DNA of 64,000 nucleotides from Grifola frondosa (GCA_001683735.1 LUGG01000014.1:930001-994000), one strand, 5' to 3'; shown: positions 35,848 to 46,772, counted from the stretch's first letter. Notes: generated by a model from the sequence alone, not told the origin. A program made the numbers and translations.

Positions 35848-36231
35848 GTGTCCTTCTTTGAACTCTCTGCTGAAACTCGCTACGACTTCATCGTTCATTC
35901 TCGGGCTGTTGCTGATGCACTCGACATCGGGGCTAGGCAGATTCGTCATGATATTCGAGTACTGGGACGACTTTGGAGTGATGGCCGTTCGGTACATATC
36001 GGTTATCCTGACCGGTTCATTCTCTATCTCGGGGAGAGCTATCTCGAGCAACTTCTTCGGCGCATTACTAATGATGACCATGTCCCTCTCCGCACATTAT
36101 TCAATCTGCGACGTTTCCATACTCGGTTTCCACGATTATATCGCAAACGCCTTTATGTGATTCGGTGCCTTGGTACATCCCATCTCTTGACTACTATATT
36201 TAGGGAGGATGAGGATTTCTTTTGGGCCTGA
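35848..36231 (+). other. 127-codon open frame without ATG, unrecognised
   Basis: The frame is rich in Arg, Leu, Phe and Asp, with 'ALDIGARQIRHDIRVLG' and 'PLRTLFNLRRFHTRFPRLYR' segments that look coding-like and basic. There is no ATG at its start, so it would have to be an internal exon or a remnant. No family is recognised. Confidence 0.25.
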
Positions 36232-36401
36232 AGAAGTAGTATAGATCTGATTCTGTGTAGTACTTCTTTTGTAGGATTACTGGAATATTGACATCCTTTC
36301 CTAATGAGTATGAGATGCTAGTGGTGCCAGACTTGAGATGTGCTGATCAATGGTCACATTGCCATGTTCGAGTACCAATCCATTTTGGTGCACGACAGTG
36401 T

Positions 36402-38515
36402 TCACCTCAGCACCCATCCTCAAACTTCCTGACCTGGACCAGCCGTTCAGATTGGAGACGGATGCTTCGGACTTTGCTACAGGTGCCATTCTGGAACAAC
36501 GAGACGAAGAAGGAGCTTGGCACCCGGTCGCCTTCTACTCCAAGGGACTTAACGAACACGAACACAACTACGAGATTTACGACAAAGAGTTGCTTGCAAT
36601 TATTCGCGCCCTAGAAGAATATTGGCACTATCTTGAAGGAGGTCCTCACCCTGTCAAGATCTGGTCGGACCACAAGAACCTGGAGTACTTTCGTAAAGCC
36701 CAAGACCTTACGTGTAGACAAGCTCGCTGATCGCTTTACCTTACCCAGTTCAACTTCACGATTCATCATCGTCCGGGAAAGACCATGCAACGAGTGGATT
36801 CGCTATCGCGTAGGACCGACCATGAAGAGGGGGTCGCCTCGGACAACAGAGATAAGGTTGTGCTAAAGGCTGAATACTTCCAAGCCCGTGCTATCCAACC
36901 TGGTCATGCATCCATCGTCCCTGACCAATCTTTACTCGATCACATTCGCGAAGCTCTTACCCACGATGAAATCGTGACAGAACCGATTCAAAAGGCAATG
37001 ACCCATGGCCCTCGTGAACTCGCTGCTGGTCTACAAGACTGGAACATGGACAACGGTCTCTTACTATACCGAGGAAAGGTCTACGTACCAAAGGATGATG
37101 CCATTCATAAGGAGATCATCCAGTTACATCACGATCACCCTACCACTGGTCATCCAGGACGCTGGAAAACGTATGAACTCGTTAGCCGTAACTATTGATG
37201 GCTAGGACTTTCCATATACATCCGGAATTACGTCGATGGCTGTGATGCTTGTCAATGTAACAAAACATTTCCTCGACAACCATATGGTCCTCTCCAGCCT
37301 AACAAAATTCCAGACCAACCTTGGGACATTACGACGGTCGATTTGATTACAGGACTGCCCGAGAGCAGTGAACACGATGCAATTATGGTGGTCGCCGATC
37401 GAATGACGAAACGAGCACGCTTCTTTCCTGTCTATGGCACGATCGACGCCAAAGAAGTTGCCGAGGTATATTATCGAGAGATTTGGTCACAGCATGGTCT
37501 CCCCAAGAAAATCATCTCGGACCGTGGAACACAGTTCGCGTCAAGAGTTTTTCAGGAACTGTGCAAAATACTCGAAATAACCTCTGCGATGTCTACGGCT
37601 TATCACCCCCAAACCGACGGTCAGACAGAACGGATAAACCAGGAACTCGAACAATATCTACGCATTTACTGCAATTTCCGCCAGGACGATTGGCACGACA
37701 AGCTTATCGAAGCGGAATTCGTGTACAATAACCAAGCTTATGAGTCTACCAAGGTTTCTCCATTCTACGCAGACTTAGGACGTCATCCACGGGCAATGCC
37801 AGATCTCATTACAGCAGTACGACACCCAGACTTAGACACCTTGATGCGCGAACGCGAAGCTGCCCGAAAGGAATCACAGGCAGCGCTACAGCTCGCAGCA
37901 GATTGTATGAAACGTTATTACGATCAACATGTACAAGACACTCCCCAGTTCAAAGTCAGTGATCTAGTCTGGCTGGATGCTCGTAACATTCGTACAGAAC
38001 AGCCAAGCAAAAAGCTGAGCGTGAAACGTCACGCACCATTCGAGATTCTCGAACAAGTCTCACCGCTTAACTTTAGGCTTAAGCTCCCTCGAACCTGGCG
38101 CATTCACCCCATGTTTCATGCTTCATTGTTGTCCCCCCACAAGATGGATAAAATGCCAGGTCAGAAGCTGATGAAACTGCCTGTGGTCATCATCGGAGGA
38201 GAACCTGAGTACGAAGTTGAAAAGGTTCTCGACTCGCGGATGTTCCGCAACCGTCTTCAATACCTCATGAAATGGGTAGGATACCCCGAATCCGAGAACT
38301 CTTGGGAACCTCGCTCCAATCTTGACAATGCCGCCAATTTCGTTGCCGATTTCCATCGAACACACCCCTCCGCTCCACGACAAATCAGCCAACTATCGAT
38401 GAACGACATGCATTTTCAACTGTTAATCAACTATACTGTTGTTGATAAAATGCCGGGCATTTGGACAAGAGGCAAAATCGTTGGCTGCGAAGCTCGTCCG
38501 GAGAAACTCGCCTGA
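36402..38515 (+). pseudogene. Ty3/gypsy RNase H, integrase and chromodomain
   Basis: RNase H begins directly at the insertion border with '[11 protein letters not shown]', then '[16 protein letters not shown]' and '[12 protein letters not shown]'. A TGA at 36728-36730 replaces the Trp of 'RQAR-W-SLY'. The integrase zinc-binding region has His-His and Cys-x2-Cys (about 37128-37260), with another TGA at 37196-37198 in place of a Trp. The integrase core (about 37343-37760) shows 'VDLITGLP', 'IISDRGTQFAS' and 'AYHPQTDGQTERINQELEQ'. The C-terminal chromodomain is 'YEVEKVLDSR...YLMKWVGYPESENSWEP' (about 38210-38320). The chromodomain directs chromovirus integration to marked chromatin. Confidence 0.92.
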
Positions 38516-38523
38516 AGAGGGGG
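38515..38523 (+). promoter_or_regulatory. Polypurine tract of the Ty3/gypsy element
   Basis: AAGAGGGGG lies three bases upstream of the LTR start TGTAAC, where the plus-strand primer for reverse transcription is expected. Confidence 0.7.
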
Positions 38524-38526
38524 TAA

Positions 38527-38862
38527 TGTAACAAATTTCCCAATTTGGACATAGACGCCCAGTAGGCGCTGGGACGCGTCGCGTTGATCACCTGCGAGAT
38601 CAGGTGATAGGTAGAGGAACGAGTGTCATAGTGATGACATTGATTGGTGAGCGGATGAGTAAGGCGCTATTGTGGGATAGTGACCATACATATGCAAATG
38701 GATTTTGCTATTTAAGATTGGTTTTCGCTACCTGGAACGTCAGCTCGTTCAACTTCGTTGAACATTTGCTTTCGTTGCCAGCTTCCGCTCACCGAAACCA
38801 ATCATACAAGTCGCAAAACCGGGAGTAAGCCTACTCTGTCGTGGTTTTGGCTATTTGTTACA
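38527..38862 (+). repeat. 3' LTR of the Ty3/gypsy element
   Basis: The 336-bp repeat starts TGTAACA and ends TGTTACA, an inverted TG...CA terminus. It contains an AT-rich TATTTAAG-type promoter core near 38710. No second copy is in the window, so the borders rest on the termini and the adjacent polypurine tract. Confidence 0.8.
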
Positions 38863-38864
38863 CA

Positions 38865-41625
38865 ACCCCAGTTTTGGGGTTGGAATATATTCAACGGGGA
38901 ACCTTGTATTCTACTTCGGGCGGGGCGACTTTTCGCTGATGATAATTGCCTTACTAAGGCTGTGCAAATTTATAAGGTAAAGGACCTCCATTAGTCAGGG
39001 AACATCTCAAATGGATGACAAAGTCTGCAAGGCTATGTACTTTGTGAAAAAAAGGTCCTTGAAATGAAGAAAAGAGCACCTTGGGTTTATAATCTTCTGC
39101 CCTAGATTTATAAGAGCCTTACTAAAGCTATGCAAATCTGAGGGCTGAGTGACCTAGGAGAGCTTTGATTGGAGGAAGTCAGAGAGACAGTGCAGGAAGA
39201 TGCAGCTGAAACACCCAGAAATACAGTATAGAAATAACTGGAAGATTCTAGCACAGTAGTTATCATGGTTTCTTATGCTTAAAACCTCTCAGAAAGTGCT
39301 GAAACAGTCTTAGAAGAAGAGTCCAGGGAGAATTCTGGGCCCTCTCAAAAGGTATATAAAGAGCCCTTTTCTTGTCTTAGGGAGGGCAATTTAGCAAGTG
39401 AATTAAACAGAATTCACAAAGCAGCAGCCAGAAACACAGTCTCCACTGGAATTTTGATCACCCTCCAGGTTTTCCTCAGACTCAGCAGACTAGATCACTT
39501 CACTGAGGTATCACAGGGATATCTCATGTCATCACAGGTGTGCACATAGGTGTACACACTCAGCCACATAGACACAGCACTTCCCTAACAAGGAGGACCT
39601 CCATGGCGATAAGAATATCATTCTGTATCCCCATTACCCCACTTTACTCCATACCAAATCACACCAGATTTCTACTCTCAAAGTCTCACAGTCAGAAGCA
39701 GTTGTAGTTAGTTGACTTGCTTACCACAGTCCAAACAGCACTTCAGGAACCCCACAACAGAGGGTCCCCAGTTTTCAGATCACAGTAATGTAGCAACCCC
39801 ATACAGAGGTGGGCAAGATTGACTGTTGATAGGACAGAAAAAGAGAAGTCTTCCTCAGAGGAAGCATCAGCAGAAGAACAGGAGACATATTGAGGAAAAG
39901 TAGAAGTGAAAATGTACCGGGCAAGTCATCATCATATTATTGTCAAACATTCACTTGGGATCATACCTATCTTCATAATTGTGATAACACCCTCAAACGG
40001 ATTCGGCCAGGCCTATAACTGGGAAAGCAGGAAAAACTCATCAAGCTTGATGCAGTATAAAATTGATTTCATACCTCGATTCCCTTCACATATATTTGTC
40101 CTGCCACAGATAGATTTTTCTATTTTGATTTGATGATTATCAAGATTGTTTTATACAGTGATCACTATCTTATATCACATACTCATGACAATGGTGAAGT
40201 TGATCGTGATGGGGGACTCGATACAGTGACACATGAGCATGTGCACATTCAGCCTATTAGGTGGGCATTAGTAATAGTAGGAGAAGCATGTGGGGATACT
40301 TGTGATGCGAGCAGGGAGATAAAGTATACTGCCATCATGCTGTGCATTAGCTCATCGACCAGTGGAGAGCGGAGTGGGATGTATGGTTGGCAGAAGAGTG
40401 GGAGCACATCTGGGTACACATGGGACATTATTGTGTATGACGAGCAGTGCAATTCTAATTGGAGTCAAATTTCAGGCATTGTATATGTGCAGTGGTTATT
40501 CTTCTCTTCTCAGTGATCATATTTACCCACATTGCAGATCATACAGAGTTGCTTGCATTTTAGCATGACAATACACTCACCAGTCCCAAGGAGATTCATG
40601 ATGGTTGAAGGGGCTGGTATGTGTGTGAGTGTGCAGGCAATGTAGAGGGCGCATCAGGAAATGGGTGAACAATGACAAACATAGCATTGTGGCCACTTTA
40701 GGACTCCTTAATTCGAAGTAATGGTGGAGTTTGAACAGTGCATGCAAATGAGCGCAATGTTTGTGTTATGTCTTAACATCTCTTGACTCTGTACTTTTAT
40801 GCTCTTTCTCATCTTATCTGCCAGCTTATGCACTCTGGTTCCACTCCAAGTCTCGTATTGGTACATTAGTGAGCATGAGTTCTCATTTGTATATCAATAT
40901 TTCTCAGCCACTAACTAAATTGTCTTATACTTGCCAGAGCGTAGAAGGTGAGTATATGCACATTTTTATGGTATTATACTTACATCCTTTCCCCTCATCA
41001 TGTGTATGGTTGCTACAAGTGAGAGTTAGTTTGCAGGATGGAGTATTGATAGTTACTAGATGCCATGTATTATACTGAATTTAGATTATTAATTATACCA
41101 TAAATGAAATATCAGAATGGCAATTAATATTAATTGTAGCAGTGCTCCCTTTAGATAAGATAGTGGCTGATCTTGCCAAATGTTGGTACCATGTTGCCCA
41201 TATGTTATATGATCCCACTGAAGGCTCTTACTAGCCTGGCAGTTTCTTATCGGTGTTGACCATGAGTGTCCAAGTTCATGGTCAACCTGGGCCAACACCA
41301 ATAAGAAACTGCCAGATTAACATCCTAATCCTACAATATCTTATCAGGCCGGCACTGGGACCTTGGCAGGTCCAGAAGTGGCTGCCGTTCTAACAATGCA
41401 TCACAGTATGGAGGGGACCAGTGCAAGAAACCCCAGTTTTGGGGTTAGAATGTATTCAACAGGGGACCTTGTACTCTACTATATTCTACTTCGGGCGGGG
41501 CGACTTTTCGCTGATGATATTCACCCTGCCACAGACAGATTTTTCTATTTCAGTTTGGTGATTATCGAGATCATTTTATATAGTGGTTGCTATCTTATAC
41601 CACATACTCACAATAGTGTGCTCTT
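38865..41625 (+). repeat. Repeated unit present twice, first copy split by about 1.15 kb
   Basis: The sequence from CCCCAGTTTTGGGGTT to TTTTCGCTGATGATA at 38866-38946 recurs at about 41434-41522. The continuation at 41523-41625 (CCTGCCACAGACAGATTTTTC and onward) matches 40097-40200. The 41.4-kb copy is therefore uninterrupted and the first copy holds an insert at about 38947-40093. That insert contains a TATATAAAGAGCCC promoter-like word near 39351 and no gene. I see no convincing gene anywhere in 38863-42043; small open frames here are short and low in coding character. Confidence 0.6.
41236..41315. repeat. 80-nt near-perfect hairpin
   Basis: CTGGCAGTTTCTTAT at 41236 pairs with ATAAGAAACTGCCAG ending at 41315. 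The pairing continues through GGTGTTG/CAACACC and an inner ACCATGA/TCATGGT. Outside the arms there is no symmetry. It may be a fold-back remnant or a folded RNA. Confidence 0.75.
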
Positions 41626-41694
41626 TTATCTCCAATTTTCTTTGATAAGTATATATGTTGCAGTTAAGTGCTACTTATAAGCTAGGTACTCAAA

Positions 41695-41850
41695 ATATTG
41701 GTCCGGACAGGATCAAGGCTATCATTTTGTAGTGTCATTTGGTCCGGATAATAATGAAGGCACTCGGCCGTTTTGCCCCATTTTTGGTCCGGATGGGATC
41801 AAGGCTCAGATTTTTCGGCCGCCCATTTTGGTCCGGATGTGGATCAAGCA
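41695..41850. promoter_or_regulatory. Array of four GGTCCGGA boxes upstream of the HeLo-like gene
   Basis: TTGGTCCGGA-type words occur at about 41699, 41741, 41786 and 41829, three of them followed within a few bases by GGATCAAG. They lie 190-350 bp upstream of the ATG at 42044 and match the TCCGGA word dispersed through element A. They could be a decayed tandem repeat or protein-binding boxes. Confidence 0.5.
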
Positions 41851-42043
41851 TTAGTAGGTATTATCGGGGTCCTCTCGTTCCTCACCTCAAAGTCAAACTG
41901 CACTTGGCACAGGAAAGTTACGATTCGTGGTTAAGGCGCAGCTCTGTGATCTCGCTGTTAAAGCGCCGCATTGCTTGATAAATGCTGTCCTTGTAAAGGA
42001 CTCCCCTCAGCCCATCTCATCTCTCAACAACCTGCCACATACC

Positions 42044-43501
42044 ATGGATCCTCTCAGCATCGTATCGGGGGTCCTTTCGACGGCAATTGTAATCCTGAAA
42101 TGGATTCAACAACGGGAAGCAAAGAACGAAAGTCTCCGTGAGCTCTCGCTCACCGTTTCTCGCATATGCGACATCCTTGCGCCTCTCCAATCCCCGAACG
42201 CGCGCATGCCTCCCAACCCGAAATCACGCTTTACGGCCAATGTCGTCGGGTCGGTTTCTACGGATACAATACCACATCTTGACCAGACCATCGTAAGCTG
42301 TCTGCAAGACATGGGCGAAACTTTGAGCAGTGTCAAGGAGCATCTATCCCTGTGGAAGGAGAAACGCTCTCCAGCGGTTCTTCTCCTGGCTTTCCTCAGT
42401 CCCTCAACAGTGCTCGATCAATTGATAGCAGATGAACAGAAACTCTCGCGTCGGCTTGTCGTCTTATCCTTTGCCCTCCAAGTATCGACATTCCACAGCT
42501 CCCGAGGAGCTATCCCAAGTGCAGATCCCTCACCCCTCGATGTTATTATGAACACCGAAGTCAGGGTGTTCTGGCATGATAGAATAGGACCACAGGTATG
42601 ATGACTCGTCAGCCAAATATTGTGAAAGTATCTATAAACCATATCGTCTGGTAGGTGTCGTGCGCTCCTGCACAATCATTCTGCAGAGCCATCGGCGACT
42701 GGTTGAATACGCTTTTGGACAAGATAACCTGCGACACGTTATTGCTTCGTCTGGACGAATACGCGATTGGCGGCATTACGCCATCAAGTCTTGATCGATT
42801 TGTGGGGAGCAGGTCCATCCGGGAAGCCATCGCATGCTTAGGTGTCGTGCAAGGTATGCTTTTGATAATACGCTCGTCTCACCCCTCTTTTAAATGTCTG
42901 TAGTATCTCCTGTAGATGTCGCTTTCGAATCCGTAGATCCGAGTACGGTTCGGCCCCTTCTTGTATGGATCGACGACCATCCCGAAAATAGCACCCGAGA
43001 AGTCGACTACGCGCGGGACCTAGGCATTACAGTTATCAGCATTCGCTCCACAGCTGCTGCTAAAGTCTGGATTGAAGCGAACGAAGGTAGTATTTTATTA
43101 TGTTCATGTGTACTAATTGTTGATGCTACATGCATTGACAGCCTTACTGAGGAGAACGGAAAGCGTAAAGCGGCTCCGATTTATCTCAGATAATAACCGC
43201 TGGGAGTCAGACCAGCAGGCGAGCGACTACCTCAACCTTTCTGCGGGCGAGACTATGCTCCGATACCTGCGAGGTCGCCTGTATACAGCGCCCATACTCA
43301 TCTACTGCGGTGCAAGTATAGTCCGCACACAATATGTCTTGTCATATCACCGGGCAGGCTCCACCTCAGATCAGAACGTCTGCTTCTCCTTCATTGGTGC
43401 TCTTGCCCAGAATGTGAATAACGACAATATCTGGGAGCAAGTTGATGCACATTTCACTTCCGGTTTCTCGCCTTCGCTTCCTAGGACCATTGCAGAAAAT
43501 T
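42044..43501 (+). CDS. HeLo/SesA-like N-terminus with receiver-like C-terminal domain
   Basis: Exon 1 starts 'MDPLSIVSGVLSTAIVILKW', the typical opening of fungal HeLo/SesA-like helical domains used by cell-death and incompatibility proteins. Introns are 42596-42654, 42854-42903 and 43087-43141. Exon 2 holds a helical segment with 'LLLRLDEYAIGG'. Exons 3-4 read 'RPLLVWIDDHPENS', later 'RLRFISDNNRWES' and 'APILIYCGAS', the order of acidic pocket, central Asp and beta strands in a CheY-like receiver. A stop (TAG) follows at 43508. The frame just beyond, up to 43768, is GC-rich and open after two single-base shifts and may be the true C-terminus. Signalling or immune function is inferred from the N-terminal type only. 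Confidence 0.55.
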
Positions 43502-43768
43502 GTACGTAGCCACGCAGCCGCTCGGGATCCCGCCGGGTTCCGCGGGCGTCGTGCACGTCGTGGACGGGGTCATGCTGAACACGAACAGGGACCACCCAAG
43601 CACGATGGAGATGGGGCGGAGGAGGGGCAGCGGGCGCGCGCGCTGTTTGCGTGTCTGGTGGAGATCGGGAGGACGAAGGAGTGTTTGCGGCTCGCGGAGG
43701 AGTATGGGCTGCGGGAGGACGTGGAGGAGTACACGCAGGTCTGGCTACTGATGAACTTGAAGTTCTGA
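43502..43768 (+). other. GC-rich coding-like tail, possibly the C-terminus of the preceding gene
   Basis: Two overlapping frames join, one base apart near 43610, into about 88 residues with 'PLGIPPGSAGVVHVVDGV' and 'CLVEIGRTKECLRLAEEYGL', ending at a TGA at 43766-43768. Composition is far more GC-rich than the exons before it. I do not recognise the family. It could be a fused tail or the remnant of a separate gene. Confidence 0.35.
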
Positions 43769-44082
43769 ATTCGGTTTCCTATCGCTCGGTTTCTTGGATA
43801 GAACGTTATTGAACATCGATATAAGACGCGACATGTACGATGTATATCTGGCTTCGAGTTGTGATACCCTCTTGTTTTCGCTGTAAATTAGGCAGAACAA
43901 TGTTGCAATTGTATGACGGAATACTTCAGACTAAGGTGAACTTCATGAACTGACTTTTACAATCCTTACATGAATACAAAAATACAGGACAATATACCAT
44001 CTAAGCCAAAGAAGGAAGACGAGGCCATCGAAGACGAACAGCAAGCATGAGATTTGAATATGGGGGTCCGGGTATCATGGAA

Positions 44083-45145
44083 TCAGAGATCATCCATCCC
44101 GAAATCAATCTCCACCTTCTCTCCCGGCTTGAAGGCAGGCAAGCCTAACGGAATAACGATTAACCTGGATATCAAGACTGCGCATAACAGTCAGACGTAC
44201 CGCGGTAAGGGCAGCTCGAACACCGGAAAGCATCGCCGAGGTAGCAGCTCCCACAGCTGCTCGTCGCCTTTGGTGCAGCGGCCGCAGCCGCGAGCAACCG
44301 CGCCTTCTCGCTCTGCGACACCTCCAGTGTCTGACCGCTCTCTGCGCCGTCTAGGAGCACGACCTTGCTCTGCGCCAGCTCCTCCGCCTCCAACTCTGCC
44401 AGGCCGCACGTGCAGCCCTTGCACGCGCGCTTTCGGCGGGGCGCACCCTTCTTAAAGGGCTCGCATGCAGCGGGTCGCTCGCGGTCTGCGGGAGTGAGGA
44501 GACTCTCTGGGTCGATGGGCGGTGTAGAGGGCGCATTAAGCGTCCACAGCGCCTTCTTGGACGCCTTGCGGTCAGGATCGGTCTTCCGCCGGAGAGGTAG
44601 AGCGACGGGAGATTTCAGGGGAACGGAAGTGCCTGCTGAATGCGCAGGCTTTTGAGCAATGATGGCGCCATCGGTGAGGGTTGAGAGGATATCAAATCCG
44701 GCAAGAGTAAGCTCGGAAGGGAGGCCGGGGAGTGCAGAGGAGAGGTGGAGGATGTGGATGGTGCCGAGGGGCTCGAGGCCCAAGAAAAGCTGAGAGAGTA
44801 GCTCCGATAGTCTGGGTGCGAGGGCGTCATACTCCGGCGGGGAGAGGGCAACATAGATGGAGGTAAGGCTGGAGGGATTCAGGACAGCCGCTACCAATGG
44901 GATCGCCGGGGTAAGTCAGCGCTTAACCCAGGAAGACACAGCGTACCTCTGTCGAGCAATCTGTCTACCATTTGTTTCTCGACCTGTCTAGTCTGCTCGA
45001 GAGAGCTGATGAGTGACTGGTACTTTCCGTCCTGAGCCGTGGCAGGACATCCGATGGCGAGAGCGGGGCCCTTCATCGGAGCGGCTGCAAGCTTGTGCTG
45101 GTCCTGAGACGGAAGCGGGGAGATGAATACTGCTGAGGGGGCCAT
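44083..45145 (-). CDS. DRE2: Fe-S cluster assembly protein DRE2 (anamorsin/CIAPIN1)
   Basis: DRE2 is an essential part of cytosolic iron-sulfur assembly, taking electrons from TAH18. Three exons: 44947-45145, 44201-44890 and 44083-44144, with two 56-bp introns. The N-terminal methyltransferase-like domain is followed by a Pro/Lys linker, then motif 'RACKGCTCGLAE' (cysteines of the first cluster) and 'CGSCYLGDAFRCSSCPYRG' (second cluster). The short last exon supplies the invariant 'GLPAFKPGEKV' end. All expected cysteines are present and the frame is intact. An upstream in-frame ATG at 45241 would add 32 residues; I prefer 45145 because the family-like sequence begins there. Confidence 0.93.
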
Positions 45146-45241
45146 GTGGATGAAGGAGAGGACGGAGGCCTGAGAGGATTTGAAAGGGCTTAAAAAGGGA
45201 CGGAGGGAACCAGTGTCCTGGAGGATTTCCGTCTTAGTCAA

Positions 45242-45531
45242 TGGGCGCTAAACTTAAACAAGTCATTTTCAGCTCATTTGGTCACGCAATCTCACCATGT
45301 CACGGGAACGTCACACAGATCCTGTCACATCAAGCTCGGCCCGATCAGAGCCGCTCATGGGGATTGACTCAAAAACACTCGGCGGTCCGTTCTGTCGTTC
45401 TGCCCGACTCTAGATCTCGCGTTCTCCAATACACAACTCTCATGTCATCCTGCAACCCCAACATCTCTTTCTCAGCGACGTGGCTGACAAAGGCTGACAA
45501 GCCAACCGTCACTGGACACGTAGTACTCGCA
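45242..45531. other. Gap between the DRE2 and Cyc2-like genes
   Basis: No gene is visible. It holds the 3' end of the Cyc2-like gene and the promoter of DRE2, which is read in the same direction. Confidence 0.5.
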
Positions 45532-46772
45532 TCATAGCTTCCACACCCGACTTCGGTCGTATTCCATCACACCTAGTATACCTCCCACTGTTCCTTGTGA
45601 GAAATTCCGTCCGAATGGCCCTGCAATGGCAGCCAGCATCCTGTCGTGTAGTATAAATATCGTGTCTTTGGAACTTTATGGAAATTGACTTACGGGTCTG
45701 GACCACAAACCAAGAAGAGGGTTTTGTTGTCATTGCTATTCTTTGACTGCTTTTGAGAACCCCGATAGAACAGACTTTGCCACCAACTTGACTTGTCCTC
45801 CAGTCCGATCGCGCGTTCTATGGCTGCCTGGCCGATTCTGCCCACAGTTAGCTCTGAAGAAGCCAGGGACGGATGAGAAGGTCCGTCCAGGGAATCCACG
45901 AAGAGCGATACTTTCAGGCGTTCCGGATCTGCTCCAGAACGTCCCACGAGAGCGTCAAGCATGGCCGGTGGGGGTAGTTCAGCAGGCGTGCGAGAAGAGT
46001 GGAGGAGAGTAAAGCGTGTCTTCGAGCGTTTGGACGACGGCTTCAAGAATGTGTGGTGTAACAATTGGTAAAAAGGTGTGATTCCGGTGCCTCCTGATAT
46101 CTTACACTCGTTTAATGAGACATATTCGGGAATTATAACGCATTCGAAACGCACCATAATGATGTGATCCCACTCATCCTCTTGCCAGGGCCATGTCTTC
46201 AACGGTCCCCGGATCTCTATTTTGTCTCCGACTATTTTGGAATGCAGCCAGCGACCGACCTCACCCTTCTCATACTTCTTGATCCAGAACTTCATGCGCC
46301 CTTCGTTGTCAATACCCTCTAGAGGAGTATACGGTCTTTCGACCTGAATGTCATCATCTTTAATATAGATAGACCACACGGGGGTAAATGCAGCCTCTTC
46401 TAGGGAGGGGAGGGAATGGGGCGGTACGGTCAATGTGATGAGGCGCGTGTTTGGGTCAGGACAAGATTCCGTAGCGGTCACTGTGACTGGAGTAAAATGT
46501 GCAGGAGAGAGGAGAGCATTGGTATATGTTGGAGCAGAACGCGAAGCATCTGGCCAGAAGAAGTATGCGGCTATTGTCGCGCCGCTTCCCAATACAGCAT
46601 AGAGAAGTGTGTGCGAGCTTCTTCTTCCTGGAATGGCCTTTCCATTTTGCGTTGAGAACCTCCTGATGGGACGAGTGAAAATAATGCTCTGGGGTCGAAA
46701 ACGGGGCGCGGGATGTACGCGCAGAATGGAGCGCATAGCAAAACGTTGGCGTTGAGTTCCCAAAATGGACAA
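45532..46772 (-). CDS. Mitochondrial cytochrome b5 reductase-like flavoprotein (Cyc2-type)
   Basis: The N-terminus is basic, rich in Arg/Ser/Pro and free of acids, followed by a hydrophobic segment ('LLYAVLGSGATIAAYFFW'), fitting an inner-membrane anchored mitochondrial protein. 'VERPYTPLEGID' is the FAD-binding motif and 'SGGTGITPFYQLL' the NAD(P)H-binding loop; 'LFLVCGPDP' precedes the last exon, which ends 'GPFGRNFSQGTVGGIL'. One intron of 54 bp (around 46110, multiple of three) interrupts the 'IIM-ISGGTG' stretch without breaking the frame; another is 45641-45693. Cyc2 in yeast aids haem attachment to cytochrome c. The alternative start at 46736 gives a cleaner presequence. It is divergent with the transcription-factor gene. 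Confidence 0.85.

Larger units (their letters stand above)
33605..36397. mobile_element. 2.8-kb insertion between reverse transcriptase and RNase H, class unclear
   Basis: The insert begins TGTCGTG and ends CACGACA, a 7-bp inverted repeat with TG...CA ends. GCGT (33601-33604) and GTGT (36398-36401) flank it; treated as a 4-bp duplication with one transition, its removal joins Ala and Phe codons in frame. No transposase or polymerase is visible inside. Contents: three diverged direct repeats of about 110-120 bp with CTTGC(G/A)CT-type words (about 34150-34390), a LTR-like segment (about 34450-34560), an ATTCT microsatellite, and an open frame without ATG at 35848-36231. It may be a decayed non-autonomous element, possibly itself composite. 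Confidence 0.6.
12957..38862 (+). mobile_element. Ty3/gypsy chromovirus retrotransposon split by nested insertions
   Basis: Parts in order: gag (12957-14727), element B (14728-31892), protease and reverse transcriptase (31893-33604), a 2.8-kb insertion (33605-36397), RNase H, integrase and chromodomain (36398-38515), a purine tract AAGAGGGGG at 38515-38523, and the 3' LTR (38527-38862). The 5' LTR and primer-binding site are not in the window and should lie beyond element A. Without insertions, the visible part is about 5.9 kb. In-frame stops all fit single transitions (TGG to TGA, CGA to TGA), so this copy is dead. The chromodomain after the integrase places it in the chromovirus branch. Confidence 0.9.

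Noticed and set aside
32194..37198. Recoding of UGA as tryptophan in the retroelement
   Set aside because: No sign of UGA-Trp use in nearby host genes; simple TGG-to-TGA decay explains all cases.
44172..44655. Plus-strand and alternative minus frames over DRE2
   Set aside because: They are shadows of the GC-rich DRE2 exon, which has a clear family match.
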